Below are positions 42,542 to 51,995 of a stretch of 64,000 bases of DNA, piece after piece (positions within the stretch are counted from its first letter, which is position 1; every line of letters starts with the position of its first letter). Below the pieces are notes generated by a model. The model was not told where the DNA came from. It was given only the letters and a program-made list of their open reading frames with translations, and made no database searches. The stretch spans positions 310,001 to 374,000 of the forward strand of contig NZ_BMIB01000006.1 in assembly GCF_014641615.1 (NCBI RefSeq). Direction: 5' to 3'. A program made the position numbers and the translations under genes. The stretch is from Filimonas zeae (lineage in GTDB: Bacteria > Bacteroidota > Bacteroidia > Chitinophagales > Chitinophagaceae).

Positions 42542-43180
42542 TTACTTTTTAGCAGTGCTGGTACTATCCTGCGCCGCTGGTGCAGCAGAACCACCTTTTG
42601 CTTCAGCTTGTTTTGCTTTAATGTAATGAATAATGCTCCAGCGCTGCTTGCGGCTCAGCTGAGAAGCATAGCTTCCCATCATGTTTTTACCGTATTGAAC
42701 AGAATAGAACATCTGTCCGTCGGGCATGTTGTCGTACTGTGCACCTACCAGTTGTGCTGGTTTTGCAACGTAAGGACCATCACCACCTTTATACAATGGA
42801 CCATTACCGTCCAGTTTGGAGCCATGGCAAATACCACAGTTAATCAGATATAAACGTTCTGCTTCTTTAAGTTCCGCAGCGTTCAATGCAGGTAATGGAT
42901 TAGGAATCGCTTTAGATGCTACATAGTTAGTAGAATCACCAACCGCATCTTTTGCCAGAGGAAAAGGTAACTCTTCCCCGCGGGCTATTGTTCCGTTTAC
43001 AGGTCTGTTGTTATAAAAAATACCGCTGTCTGCCAGGTGCTTATGATCTGCGTAAGTTTCGTAAGCACGGCTGTCTCCCATATCAGGCATATATACTGCG
43101 CCTGGCTTCCGCTTAACATCACTGCAGCCAACGATTGTTACCCCTGCTGCCAGAACAAATATGATCGATAATTTTTTCAT
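42542..43180 (-). CDS. actE: Alternative complex III subunit ActE, monoheme lipoprotein cytochrome c
   Basis: A 212-residue lipoprotein with signal and lipobox GVTIVGC (Cys19). A single heme-c motif CGICH occurs in LINCGICHGSKLDGNG, and the distal Met ligand is probably in the GKNMMGSYASQL region. It belongs to class I cytochromes c. In the Flavobacterium supercomplex this subunit stands near the CuA site of oxidase subunit II; the same role is likely here. The C-terminus is low complexity (Ala, Ser, Thr, Lys). Confidence 0.92.
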   Translation of the reverse strand: MKKLSIIFVLAAGVTIVGCSDVKRKPGAVYMPDMGDSRAYETYADHKHLADSGIFYNNRPVNGTIARGEELPFPLAKDAVGDSTNYVASKAIPNPLPALNAAELKEAERLYLINCGICHGSKLDGNGPLYKGGDGPYVAKPAQLVGAQYDNMPDGQMFYSVQYGKNMMGSYASQLSRKQRWSIIHYIKAKQAEAKGGSAAPAAQDSTSTAKK

Positions 43181-43197
43181 CTTGCTTGAATTCTGAT

Positions 43198-43788
43198 TTA
43201 TGCAACTGTAGCCTTAGGTTCTGTAATTAATTGCTGCTCCTGGTCGTAACGGCCATACCACCATCCTGCTTCCGCATGCTGAAGGTTAACTTCAGTAGCA
43301 CCGGTGCTGGAAAGGAAAGCCTGCAGCTCATCTGTATTTGTTTTATCAGTACACTCAATGGCCATGATAAACAGATCATCTGTAGCACGGATATGGAAAG
43401 TATGCTTTTTAACGAAAGGAGCTAACTGGCACAGGTAGCAAAATGTAAGTACCATACCTACCGCAGCAAATAATACGGTTAACTCAAAGGTAATAGGTAC
43501 CCAGGCCGGCAGCGCAAAATGTGGTTTACCACCAATGTTCAAAGGCCAGTCTTTGGTAAATATCCAGCTAATGCAGCTGAGAGCTGTAGTGGTACCGGTA
43601 ATACCATAAATAAAACCCGCTGTGTGCAGGCTGGTTTCCCGCATACCCAGCGCATGGTCCAGACCATGCACCGGAAAAGGCGTATACACATCGTGTATTT
43701 TATAACCTGCAGTACGTACCTTCTTTACTGCAGGAAACAATACCGCCTCATCGCTAAAAGCCCCAACAACAAATGTCTTCTTTGCCAT
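43198..43788 (-). CDS. actD: Alternative complex III subunit ActD (DUF3341)
   Basis: A 196-residue protein with a soluble N-terminus (FVVGAFSDEAVLFPAVKKVR, YTPFPVHGLDHALGM) and two membrane helices (about 76-95 and 112-134), the DUF3341 plan. It is a structural subunit of the complex without cofactor. Gaps are 75 nt to actC and 17 nt to actE. Confidence 0.92.
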   Translation of the reverse strand: MAKKTFVVGAFSDEAVLFPAVKKVRTAGYKIHDVYTPFPVHGLDHALGMRETSLHTAGFIYGITGTTTALSCISWIFTKDWPLNIGGKPHFALPAWVPITFELTVLFAAVGMVLTFCYLCQLAPFVKKHTFHIRATDDLFIMAIECTDKTNTDELQAFLSSTGATEVNLQHAEAGWWYGRYDQEQQLITEPKATVA

Positions 43789-43863
43789 AATATTCTAATT
43801 CAAAAGTCAAAAACTAAAATTCAAAGACGAACCTATTTTTGAATTTCTACTTTATGTTATTAA

Positions 43864-45303
43864 TTAGTGTGCGTACTCGTGAACAAATTCCTCCACAGGC
43901 ATTTTCTCTTCTTTCTCCACTCCGGCCTTGTAGTTATCACCACTTACTTTCAGTACATACTTGATCTCTGCTATCGCGATTACAGGGAAGTATTTCGCAA
44001 ACAGGAAGAAGCAGGTGAAGAATAAACCGAATGTACCGGCGTAGAAGCCCATTTCCCAGATGGAAGGACTGTAGTAAGGAGACCAGCTGGAAGGCAGATA
44101 GTCACGATACAAAGAGGTAACGATGATTACGAAACGTTCGAACCACATACCAATGTTCACAATAATACTCATGAAGAAGGTAACAAACAGGTTTCTTCTC
44201 AGTTTGCGCGACCAGAATAACTGCGGGCTGATTACGTTACAAGCCATCATGCCCCAGTAGCTCCACCCATAAGGGCTGAAGAGGTTGGCACGGCTGTACC
44301 AGAAAGTGTAACCCTCATATTTGTTCTGGCTATACCAACCCATGAATAATTCAGTCAGATAAGCACAACCTACTATGGAACCGGTTAATACAATTACCTT
44401 GTTCATTGCTTCAATGTGGCCAAGAGTAATATAATCTTCCAGTACAAATATTTTACGCAGCATCAGCATCAGCGTTTGCACCATCGCAAATCCGGAGAAT
44501 ACCGCACCCGCAACGAAGTACGGAGGGAAGATGGTAGTGTGCCATCCCGGAATTACAGAAGTTGCAAAGTCGAATGATACGATAGTGTGTACAGACAGTA
44601 CCAGAGGGGTAGACAAACCAGCCAGTACCAGAGATAAGCTCTCATGACGCTGCCAGTGTTTGGTGCTACCAGTCCAGCCGAATGAAGCTACACCGTATAA
44701 TAATTTACGTAATTTGGTTTTAGCGCGGTCACGTACTGTAGCAAAGTCAGGAATCAGACCTGAGTACCAGAACAGCAGTGATACAGTAAAGTAAGTAGAA
44801 ATCGCAAATACGTCCCACAACAGCGGAGAGTTGAAGTTAGTCCACAGTGGTCCGCGGGTGTTAGGATAAGGTAATACGAAGAACGCCATCCATACGCGAC
44901 CCATGTGGAAGATCGGGAACTGACCCGCACACATTACCGCAAAAATGGTCATCGCTTCCGCCGCACGGTTTACACCAGTTCTCCATCCCTGACGGAACAG
45001 TAACAGGATTGCGGAAATCAGTGTACCGGCGTGACCGATACCTACCCACCATACGAAGTTGGTGATATCCCATCCCCAACCAATAGTCTTGTTCAGGTTC
45101 CACTGGCCAATACCATAAGTAACCTCACGGTAAACGCTGTATACACCAAACATCAACAGGGTTACTGCAATGAAAAAACCAACATACCATAACTTGGTTG
45201 GCTTCGCTTCTATAGGGCGGCAAATATCCTCAGTCACCTGGTGATAATCCTTATTACCAGTTACCAGTGGTTCCCTTAGCTGTGATTCGTACTTAAGATG
45301 CAT
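43864..45303 (-). CDS. actC: Alternative complex III subunit ActC (NrfD/PsrC-like)
   Basis: A 479-residue membrane protein with about ten helices of the NrfD/polysulfide reductase type. It includes WVGIGHAGTLISAILLLFRQ, FPIFHMGRVWMAFFVLPYP and FDFATSVIPGWHTTIFPPYFVAGAVF (read in parts), the quinol-binding and proton-channel regions in the related structures. It anchors ActB at the membrane and is the likely menaquinol oxidation site. The N-terminus is soluble (MHLKYESQLREPLV). Confidence 0.94.
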   Translation of the reverse strand: MHLKYESQLREPLVTGNKDYHQVTEDICRPIEAKPTKLWYVGFFIAVTLLMFGVYSVYREVTYGIGQWNLNKTIGWGWDITNFVWWVGIGHAGTLISAILLLFRQGWRTGVNRAAEAMTIFAVMCAGQFPIFHMGRVWMAFFVLPYPNTRGPLWTNFNSPLLWDVFAISTYFTVSLLFWYSGLIPDFATVRDRAKTKLRKLLYGVASFGWTGSTKHWQRHESLSLVLAGLSTPLVLSVHTIVSFDFATSVIPGWHTTIFPPYFVAGAVFSGFAMVQTLMLMLRKIFVLEDYITLGHIEAMNKVIVLTGSIVGCAYLTELFMGWYSQNKYEGYTFWYSRANLFSPYGWSYWGMMACNVISPQLFWSRKLRRNLFVTFFMSIIVNIGMWFERFVIIVTSLYRDYLPSSWSPYYSPSIWEMGFYAGTFGLFFTCFFLFAKYFPVIAIAEIKYVLKVSGDNYKAGVEKEEKMPVEEFVHEYAH

Positions 45304-45378
45304 TTGGTATGGTTTAACTCCGGGCTAACCCGGCTGATCTTTAAATTCTTATTTCGCCTTCTTTTCCTTTATTCTCAA

Positions 45379-48300
45379 TTAACCGTGATGAGCTGGTTCC
45401 GCAGCTGGTGCAGCATGATGTTGACCACCATTGTGTGCAGGCTCATCTGAATTACGCACTTTAGCCAGGTAGCTTACGTTAGGCATAACGTGTATCTGCT
45501 CCAGTGCATAGAATATACGGTTAGGATTCTGTGTACGTGCTTTGTAAATGTCACTCTCTTTGTCATTTACGTTACCGAAGGTGAAACAATCACTTGGACA
45601 AGCTGATTTACAAGCTACATCCAGATCAGCATCTTTCATCGGACGACCTGCTTTCTTCGCTTTCAGTTTTGCATCCTGTAAACGCTGTACGCAGAAAGAA
45701 CATTTTTCAATTACACCACGTGAACGAACAGTAACATCAGGGTTTAACACCATTCTGGTTAAGTCGTCGTTCATGTTCAGAACCACGTCATCTACTTCAC
45801 CACGCTGGTTGTCAGGGAAGCTGTCAGCTCCTGTATAGTCAGCCCAGTTGAAGCGACGTACTTTATAAGGACAGTTGTTAGCGCAATAACGGGTACCGAT
45901 ACAACGGTTGTAAGTCATCTGGTTCAGACCTTCGCTGCTGTGGTTGGTAGCTGCTACCGGACAAACGTTTTCACAAGGAGCGTTGTCACAGTGCTGACAC
46001 ATCATTGGTTGGAACACCACGTTCGGGTTGTCCATGTCGCCGCTGTAGTAACGGTCAATACGTAACCAGTGCATATCGTGGTAGCGCATTGCTTCGTTTT
46101 TACCTACAACAGGAATGTTGTTTTCAACGTTACAAGCTACTACGCAGGCACCGCAACCGGTACAGGCGTTCAGGTCTATACTCATACCCCATTTAATACC
46201 TGGTCTTTCGTACACAGGATAAATGGTACCTTCTTTTTCGTAATTCTCAATACCACCGAAAGGCTTCAGCTCAGCTTCTCTTTCACGACGGATTTCTTCC
46301 GGATCGTGTTTGAAAGCAGCCAGCGTAATTTCTTTCACCACTTCGGTACGGTTACCTTGTGCGGTATCGTAACGGTTGTGGGTTTGAGTCAGTGCTACTT
46401 CGTAAGTTTCTTTAGTCAATTCCAGCGTAACGTCTGAAGCAGTAAAGTCTACAGTGTTACCTTTTAAAGCAGCCAGGATAAAGGCGTTTTTACCTACATT
46501 CTTGGCAGCCTTTCCTACTTTCTCAGAACGACCGTAACCCAAAGCGATACCAACGGTATCAGGATGTGTACCCGGAATAATCAGCGTAGGTAATTCTATG
46601 CTCTTTCCGTTTACAGTTACTTTCACTACTTTTTTAGCAGGAACAGTTTCGTATTTATCAGCCTGGCCGTTATTGTTCAGATCAATGTCTAACAATGTTC
46701 TGGCTTTTGCAGGAGAAATAATCAGGTAGTTATCCCACACCGCACGGGTAATAGGATCTGGTAATTCCTGCAGGAATGGGTTGCTGGCACCCTGGCCTTC
46801 ACCAATACCTACTTTCTGATATAATACCAATTCCACTTTTCCACCTTTCTTAGCAGAGCTTACGGCAGAAACCGCACCAGCTACTGCACCGGCATTGAAT
46901 GCACCGGCAGTCAGCGGAGCTTCAGCAGCAGGATTGATCACCCCATCCTGTAATGCTTTGTCCCATGCGCTTTCGCTGCCCAGTTTACCAATCCAGTATT
47001 GTTTAACAAAACCCAGGTAATCAGTAGTAGCACCAGACCACTTTAACAGGCTGTCCTGCCACTGACGGGTTTTGAATAAAGGATAGATAGTAGGTTGTAT
47101 CAGAGAGAAATAACCAGTTTTAGGTTCTGCATCACCCCAGCTTTCCAGGAAGTGATGATCAGGAATTACAATTTTGCAACCTGAAGTAGTTTCATCTTCT
47201 TTCGCGCTGAAAGAGATGGTAGCATTTACCTTCGCTAAACCGCTTTTGAATTTGTCAGCAGCAAACCAGCTGTAAGCAGGGTTAGCGCCGTGAATCAGTA
47301 AAGCACCTACTTTACCAGCATTCATATCTTCCACCAGTGCAGCAAACTCAGTGTCAATGCCCTGACGGTTATTGATAGTTGCAGTCCAGTCGATGGTTTT
47401 ACCACCAGCCTGTAAAGCTTCGTTGATAGCGTTTACAACAATCTGAACGTTCACATCGTTGCTTGCACACACTACTAATGATTGACCTTTATTGGCAGCC
47501 AGTTCTTTAGCAGTTTTCTCAATGCCTTCAGCCAGTTTCTTGTCAGCGATACCGCTTACACCCTGACCGTTGATGGCACCTAACAGTGCAACTGCAATAG
47601 CACCCCACTCTGAAGGACGGCACAGGAATCTTTCATCCGCGCTGGCACCAGTTGAGCTTAACACACTCTCAAACTGGAAGTGCTTGCTCATTTGTGGGTT
47701 CTTCTCGTCAATCCTTCTGTTGGGAGCATATTGTTTTGCAAACTCAGCAGGGGATAACCAGGTTGCCAGGAAGTCAGCACCAATACTGGCGATTACTTTG
47801 GCATTATCAAAACGGTAAGAAGGAATAGCTCTCTTACCATAAGTAGCTTCATTAGCCAGCAACAGACCGGAATAAGAAACCGCGTCATAAGTTACATGAC
47901 GGCTGCCGGGATATTTTGCCAGGAATTGCGCGATTACTTCTTTGGTAGTAGGCGATACAATGCTCGTAGTCAGAATAACTACAGGCGCAGCACCTACATT
48001 ACCTAAAGCAGCAGCAACCGCTTTGTCAGCTGCGTCAAAAGTTACTTCTTTACCATTAACGGTAGGGAAGCGCAGACGCGCTGTGTCGTACAAATCCAGT
48101 ACAGAAGCTTCTGCTCTGGCGGTTGTACAACCTTTATATATCGGGCTAAGGTCGTTACCTTCTATTTTAATAGGACGGCCATCTCTCACTCTCGCCAGTA
48201 CGCTCAGTACGTCACCATCCTGCACATAAGTTGTGGCATAATAATTGGCTACACCTGGTACGATGTCTTCCGGTTTGTTTGCAAAAGGGATAGCTTTCTT

Positions 48301-48513
48301 AACAGGAATCTCGCAGCTGGCGGCTACCGCAGCAGCAGCAGTGCTGAATCCTAAATATTTCAGAAAATCTCTTCTGGGAGTAACTGCCTCCATCAAACCT
48401 TTATTATCGGCTTCGAAAGGAAGTTGTTCCTGGAACTCATCTTTACCTGATTGCTGATATGCCTCAGAGTCATTCAGCTCACCAAAACTTTGCCAGTACT
48501 TTTTCTGCTCCAT
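45379..48513 (-). CDS. actB: Alternative complex III subunit ActB (TAT-variant molybdopterin oxidoreductase-like/Fe-S protein)
   Basis: A 1044-residue fusion. The N-terminus carries a TAT-type motif (TPRRDFLKYLGFSTAAAA) some 45 residues in, followed by a Cys. About 700 residues resemble molybdopterin oxidoreductases, but in this complex that part is known to lack the molybdenum cofactor. The last ~300 residues are a ferredoxin-like module with four Cys clusters: ACTGCGACVVAC, CQHCDNAPCENVC, CIGTRYCANNCPYK and CSFCVQR/CKSACPSDC. These would hold three [4Fe-4S] and one [3Fe-4S] clusters, as in the family. The C-terminus is His rich. It relays electrons from the quinol site to ActA. Confidence 0.94.
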   Translation of the reverse strand: MEQKKYWQSFGELNDSEAYQQSGKDEFQEQLPFEADNKGLMEAVTPRRDFLKYLGFSTAAAAVAASCEIPVKKAIPFANKPEDIVPGVANYYATTYVQDGDVLSVLARVRDGRPIKIEGNDLSPIYKGCTTARAEASVLDLYDTARLRFPTVNGKEVTFDAADKAVAAALGNVGAAPVVILTTSIVSPTTKEVIAQFLAKYPGSRHVTYDAVSYSGLLLANEATYGKRAIPSYRFDNAKVIASIGADFLATWLSPAEFAKQYAPNRRIDEKNPQMSKHFQFESVLSSTGASADERFLCRPSEWGAIAVALLGAINGQGVSGIADKKLAEGIEKTAKELAANKGQSLVVCASNDVNVQIVVNAINEALQAGGKTIDWTATINNRQGIDTEFAALVEDMNAGKVGALLIHGANPAYSWFAADKFKSGLAKVNATISFSAKEDETTSGCKIVIPDHHFLESWGDAEPKTGYFSLIQPTIYPLFKTRQWQDSLLKWSGATTDYLGFVKQYWIGKLGSESAWDKALQDGVINPAAEAPLTAGAFNAGAVAGAVSAVSSAKKGGKVELVLYQKVGIGEGQGASNPFLQELPDPITRAVWDNYLIISPAKARTLLDIDLNNNGQADKYETVPAKKVVKVTVNGKSIELPTLIIPGTHPDTVGIALGYGRSEKVGKAAKNVGKNAFILAALKGNTVDFTASDVTLELTKETYEVALTQTHNRYDTAQGNRTEVVKEITLAAFKHDPEEIRREREAELKPFGGIENYEKEGTIYPVYERPGIKWGMSIDLNACTGCGACVVACNVENNIPVVGKNEAMRYHDMHWLRIDRYYSGDMDNPNVVFQPMMCQHCDNAPCENVCPVAATNHSSEGLNQMTYNRCIGTRYCANNCPYKVRRFNWADYTGADSFPDNQRGEVDDVVLNMNDDLTRMVLNPDVTVRSRGVIEKCSFCVQRLQDAKLKAKKAGRPMKDADLDVACKSACPSDCFTFGNVNDKESDIYKARTQNPNRIFYALEQIHVMPNVSYLAKVRNSDEPAHNGGQHHAAPAAEPAHHG

Positions 48514-48583
48514 TATATCTATTTGATAATATTCGATAATTCGTATACGGGTCTATGATCTTTGCGGATCGTATATCCTTCTG

Positions 48584-49831
48584 TTAATAGTGACATTTTT
48601 GACACTCAGTACCACCAATCATTTCTACGGTAATACCTTTAGTGCTGTCGAACTTACCGTTCTTCAGGTTCTCGTGGTATTTCTCGTAAATGCTGTAATA
48701 ACCGTTGTCTTTGAATTGTACCTGTGTAGTGCGGTGACAATTGATACACCAGCCCATGCTCAGATCTGCAAATTGTTTTACTTCATCCATTTTGTTGATC
48801 TCGCCGTGACAGGTCTGACATTGTACTTTACCGGCAGCTACGTGCTGTGAGTGGTTAAAGTATACGTGGTCAGGCAGGTTGTGAATACGGGTCCACTCAA
48901 TAGGAGTTGCTTTAGAAGCATCCCATGGCTGGCCTGGCGTAAATCCTGCGTACTTATATAATTTCTGAATTTCAGCAGTACCGTTAACTTCTTCACCTTC
49001 TGCGTTGAACAGTTTGTCTTTACCAGTGTACTCGTTAATTGACATGTGACAGTTCATACACACATTAACAGAAGGAATGGTTGCCTGTTTGCTTTCCTGT
49101 GCGTTACCGTGACAGTACAAACAGTTGATCTGGTTGGTACCGGCGTGTACTTTGTGTGAGTAGAAGATTGGTTGCTTAGGCTCGTAGTTTTGAGTGCGGC
49201 CTAAACCAATAGCACCTTTAACTGTAAAGAAGCCACCTACCAGGAATAAGATTACTGCTACGAAAGCGATGTAAGTTTTGTTTCTCCAGAAAGGAACCGG
49301 CTCCTGTGCAGGAATACCGTCTTTATCATCTGCCAGTTTACGCAGGTTGCTGTTAACCTGTAATAAGATGAAAGCTACTACTGCCAGAACCAGGGTAAGG
49401 ATACCGAATAACAGAGAGTTATCGCTTTCAGCTACTGGTCCGTCAGGATTTGTAGGGCCTTCAGGCTTCTTCGCAGCTTCAGTTTTAATATAACCCAGAA
49501 TTGCATCAATGTCCGCATCGGAAAAAGATGTAAATGAGTTCATTGCGATTTTGTACTCATTATACAGGTTTACTGCATAAGGGTAACCACTTTTGATTAC
49601 CGCCTGGCTGTTTCTGATCCACGCGTGTAACATTTTCTTGTCAGGCCAGCGGTCTTCTACCCCAGCAAGTGCGGGACCAGTCGACTTTTTGGTAACAGAG
49701 TGACAGGACGCACAGTTTGCCGAAAATAAAGCCTTTCCATCCTGCGCGAAAGCACCATTTCCTAACTGCAATAAAAAAGCCAGTGTGAATCCAAATATCA
49801 ACTTCCCGGCAAAACGACTTAGGTGGATCAT
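48584..49831 (-). CDS. actA: Alternative complex III subunit ActA, with six heme-c motifs
   Basis: A 415-residue multiheme cytochrome. The start at 49831 gives a good signal peptide (MIHLSRF to GNGAFAQ, residues 1-30); the frame runs 74 codons further but into sequence that overlaps the region divergent from purN. An N-terminal class I cytochrome domain has CASCH (40-44). Two membrane segments follow (about 138-160 and 186-208). The C-terminal part has five motifs: CLYCH (237-241), CMNCH (258-262), CQTCH (338-342), CINCH (362-366) and CQKCH (410-414), with YSHKVHAG and NHSQH supplying further His ligands. The family is described as pentaheme, so the N-terminal heme domain is an addition. It is the first gene of the act-cox cluster. 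Confidence 0.92.
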   Translation of the reverse strand: MIHLSRFAGKLIFGFTLAFLLQLGNGAFAQDGKALFSANCASCHSVTKKSTGPALAGVEDRWPDKKMLHAWIRNSQAVIKSGYPYAVNLYNEYKIAMNSFTSFSDADIDAILGYIKTEAAKKPEGPTNPDGPVAESDNSLLFGILTLVLAVVAFILLQVNSNLRKLADDKDGIPAQEPVPFWRNKTYIAFVAVILFLVGGFFTVKGAIGLGRTQNYEPKQPIFYSHKVHAGTNQINCLYCHGNAQESKQATIPSVNVCMNCHMSINEYTGKDKLFNAEGEEVNGTAEIQKLYKYAGFTPGQPWDASKATPIEWTRIHNLPDHVYFNHSQHVAAGKVQCQTCHGEINKMDEVKQFADLSMGWCINCHRTTQVQFKDNGYYSIYEKYHENLKNGKFDSTKGITVEMIGGTECQKCHY

Positions 49832-49879
49832 ATTCACAATTCGGTTGTGTAGATGTGGAAAAATATCCGTGAACGGGTG

Positions 49880-49887
49880 CAAAAATA
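49880..49887 (-). promoter_or_regulatory. Candidate -7 promoter box (TATTTTTG) for the act-cox cluster
   Basis: Read on the minus strand, TATTTTTG fits TAnnTTTG and lies about 50 nt upstream of the actA start. A TTTG lies at 49902-49905 (inside a T-run), but the spacer of 14 nt is shorter than usual. It is the best promoter candidate for the 16-kb respiratory cluster. Confidence 0.45.
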
Positions 49888-50067
49888 TGACACGAGGCTG
49901 ACAAAAAACCATCAGCTTAAAAATTTTTTTAAGCGCATCTGGCTTGCATTTCAGTGATTTGTCAGAAAATTGTGGGAGTAACGTTTGTACGATTGACACT
50001 AATTCGTGCTTACAAACAATGCACTGAACATATTGTTTACTCTCATATAACAACTACATCAAAAATT

Positions 50068-50679
50068 ATGACCAACTCAGCTTCCCCCCGTACTAAAATT
50101 GCCGTGTTTGCCTCCGGTGCAGGATCTAATGCACGCAAGCTGATGGAATACTTCAACAGCAATACCCCCGCTTCACAGGAAAAAGGTATTGAGGTGGCTT
50201 TGGTAGTAAGCAATAAAATAGATGCCGGAGTTCTCCAGATTGCCGCAGAATATCAGGTACCCACATTAATTATTGATAAGGAGAAGTTTTTCAGAGGCAA
50301 TGCTTATGTAGATGAACTGAAGCAGACCGGTATCAGTTTTATTGTACTAGCCGGCTTTTTGTGGAAGGTACCGGCTGCACTGATACAGGCTTTTTCCGGT
50401 TCAATTGTCAATATTCACCCTGCATTACTGCCTAAATATGGTGGAAAAGGTATGTACGGTAACTTTGTGCACGAATCGGTAATTGCCAATAAGGAGCCGG
50501 AAAGTGGTATTACCATTCATGTGGTAGATGAAGTGTACGACAATGGCGTGCATCTGTTTCAGGCAACCTGCCCTGTATTTCCGGATGATACTGCTGCAAC
50601 GCTCGCCCAGCGCATTCATAAATTAGAGCACGAACATTATCCCCGGGTAGTGGAAGAAACCATTAAAGCGAAACGCTAA
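50068..50679 (+). CDS. purN: Phosphoribosylglycinamide formyltransferase
   Basis: A 203-residue enzyme that transfers a formyl group from 10-formyl-tetrahydrofolate to GAR in purine synthesis. Motifs are VFASGAGSNARKL (phosphate loop), IVNIHPALLPKYGGKGMYG (catalytic Asn-His) and HVVDEVYDNGVHLFQ (catalytic Asp). The start at 50068 (MTNSASP) is chosen since the preceding 38 codons in the frame do not look like protein. It ends immediately adjacent to the stop codon of the convergent acetyltransferase gene. Confidence 0.94.
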   Translation: MTNSASPRTKIAVFASGAGSNARKLMEYFNSNTPASQEKGIEVALVVSNKIDAGVLQIAAEYQVPTLIIDKEKFFRGNAYVDELKQTGISFIVLAGFLWKVPAALIQAFSGSIVNIHPALLPKYGGKGMYGNFVHESVIANKEPESGITIHVVDEVYDNGVHLFQATCPVFPDDTAATLAQRIHKLEHEHYPRVVEETIKAKR

Positions 50680-51165
50680 TTACCGGCTCAGGGGTTTCTG
50701 CATATACACAACTCCCTCCAGGGGGTTGTTATAGTAGGGGGCAGTTCCGGTAAATCCCATCCTTTGGTACAATGCTATGGCAGATTGTAACCTGTCCAGT
50801 GTGTCCAGCATCATGGTATGGTAACCCATATCCGTTGCTTTCTGCACAATGGCTTCTGCCAGCACACGCCCCAGTTTATACCCCCTGAATTCCGGAAGCA
50901 CATACAGGCGTTTCATTTCGCAGGTGTCTTTTTCCGGCAGGGGCTGTAGCGCCACGCAACCGGCCGGTTGCCCATCTATATAAGCCAGCAAAAGCGCGCC
51001 GGCAGGGGGGCCGTACTTTTTCATCGGATTTTCCAGTTCAGCATCTACCTGTTGAAAACCCAGTTCTTCCCCCAATTCACTCAGATATTGTGAAAACAGC
51101 CGGATAACGATGCTCATCCGCGTATCATCTGCACTGGTTATCTCATACATCTCCGGCTGTTTCAT
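50680..51165 (-). CDS. GNAT family N-acetyltransferase
   Basis: A 161-residue protein of the GNAT fold. The acetyl-CoA binding segment is CEMKRLYVLPEFRGYKLGRVL (motif A, with the R/Q-x-x-G-x-G/A type turn), and ALYQRMGFTG near the C-terminus is the usual ending. The substrate is unknown. The start at 51165 (MKQPEMYEIT) is preferred, 10 nt after the preceding gene; a start at 51186 would overlap it. It shares a strand with the metal cluster and may be co-transcribed. Confidence 0.85.
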   Translation of the reverse strand: MKQPEMYEITSADDTRMSIVIRLFSQYLSELGEELGFQQVDAELENPMKKYGPPAGALLLAYIDGQPAGCVALQPLPEKDTCEMKRLYVLPEFRGYKLGRVLAEAIVQKATDMGYHTMMLDTLDRLQSAIALYQRMGFTGTAPYYNNPLEGVVYMQKPLSR

Positions 51166-51175
51166 ATTATTCAGT

Positions 51176-51985
51176 TTATAACACATTAAATAGTGTGTGC
51201 TCCAGCCTTATCAGAAAACTGTTGGCCGAAGTACGGGTAAGTGTGCTGTACAATTCCTGGCGGTAACCCAGATCAATACGGGTTTGGCTATTGATAATGA
51301 ACTGAATAGCAGGGGCAATATCCAGAAAGGATCTGTTATTACCCAGCGCTTTCTGCCCAATCAGCTCTGCCATAAAGTTCACATTCAGCTGGCCGTAGTG
51401 TTTGTAACTGGAAGGGTGCAGCAGTCTGCCGGTAGACAGGCTGTAGTTAACCGCCTCATTGGCAAAACCTGTTTTCCGGCCATCACCCAGCACCTGTTCA
51501 AAACTTACGGTAGCAGAAATAGCCTGTTTGTGCAGCAGCTGGGTAGCAATAAATCCTGCCTCATATCCAGATTGCATACCATTGGTTTCAATTTCCTCCT
51601 GCATCCGGTTCATCCGGGAGGTGCCTACACGGCCAAAAGCAGCCATACGGAAGTGGCGGTACATCTGATCGGTGGTGTAAAACCGGTATTTGGCATATAC
51701 ACCTCCACCTTCTGCGCGGGTACTGCCGTTGCTGTTACTTACATATCCTTCGGCGTGAAGCATCAGGTTTTTGTTAACGCCCAGCATAAACTCGGGCAGT
51801 AACTGGTAATCCGGGGCGCCGGGCATTTTACGCGTCATCACATTGCTCGTTACACGTATACCGCCAGACTTTGCCGGCATGTTGCTGGCCGGCTCAGAAA
51901 ACACAAATAATTCCTGTCCAAAGCTGGTAGCAGCCAGGAAGAAAAGGCTGGCTGTCAGGCAGCCAGCCTTACTATATCGTTTCAT
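51176..51985 (-). CDS. Outer-membrane beta-barrel protein in the metal-resistance cluster
   Basis: A 269-residue protein with a signal peptide (residues 1-23, ending ATSFGQ). The mature protein has alternating strands (VGTSRMNRM, ATVSFEQVLGDG, YGQLNVNFMAELIG, IDLGYRQELY) and ends LIRLEHTLFNVL, typical of a small barrel. Met and His residues are not unusually frequent. I do not know the function. Placement after two heavy-metal-associated proteins suggests a role in copper or other metal handling. Confidence 0.75.
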   Translation of the reverse strand: MKRYSKAGCLTASLFFLAATSFGQELFVFSEPASNMPAKSGGIRVTSNVMTRKMPGAPDYQLLPEFMLGVNKNLMLHAEGYVSNSNGSTRAEGGGVYAKYRFYTTDQMYRHFRMAAFGRVGTSRMNRMQEEIETNGMQSGYEAGFIATQLLHKQAISATVSFEQVLGDGRKTGFANEAVNYSLSTGRLLHPSSYKHYGQLNVNFMAELIGQKALGNNRSFLDIAPAIQFIINSQTRIDLGYRQELYSTLTRTSANSFLIRLEHTLFNVL

Positions 51986-51995
51986 ACTCCTCTTC

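Noticed and set aside
49832..50053. N-terminal extension of ActA to 50053
   Set aside because: The extra 74 codons do not resemble ActA, would place the signal peptide internally, and cover the likely promoter.
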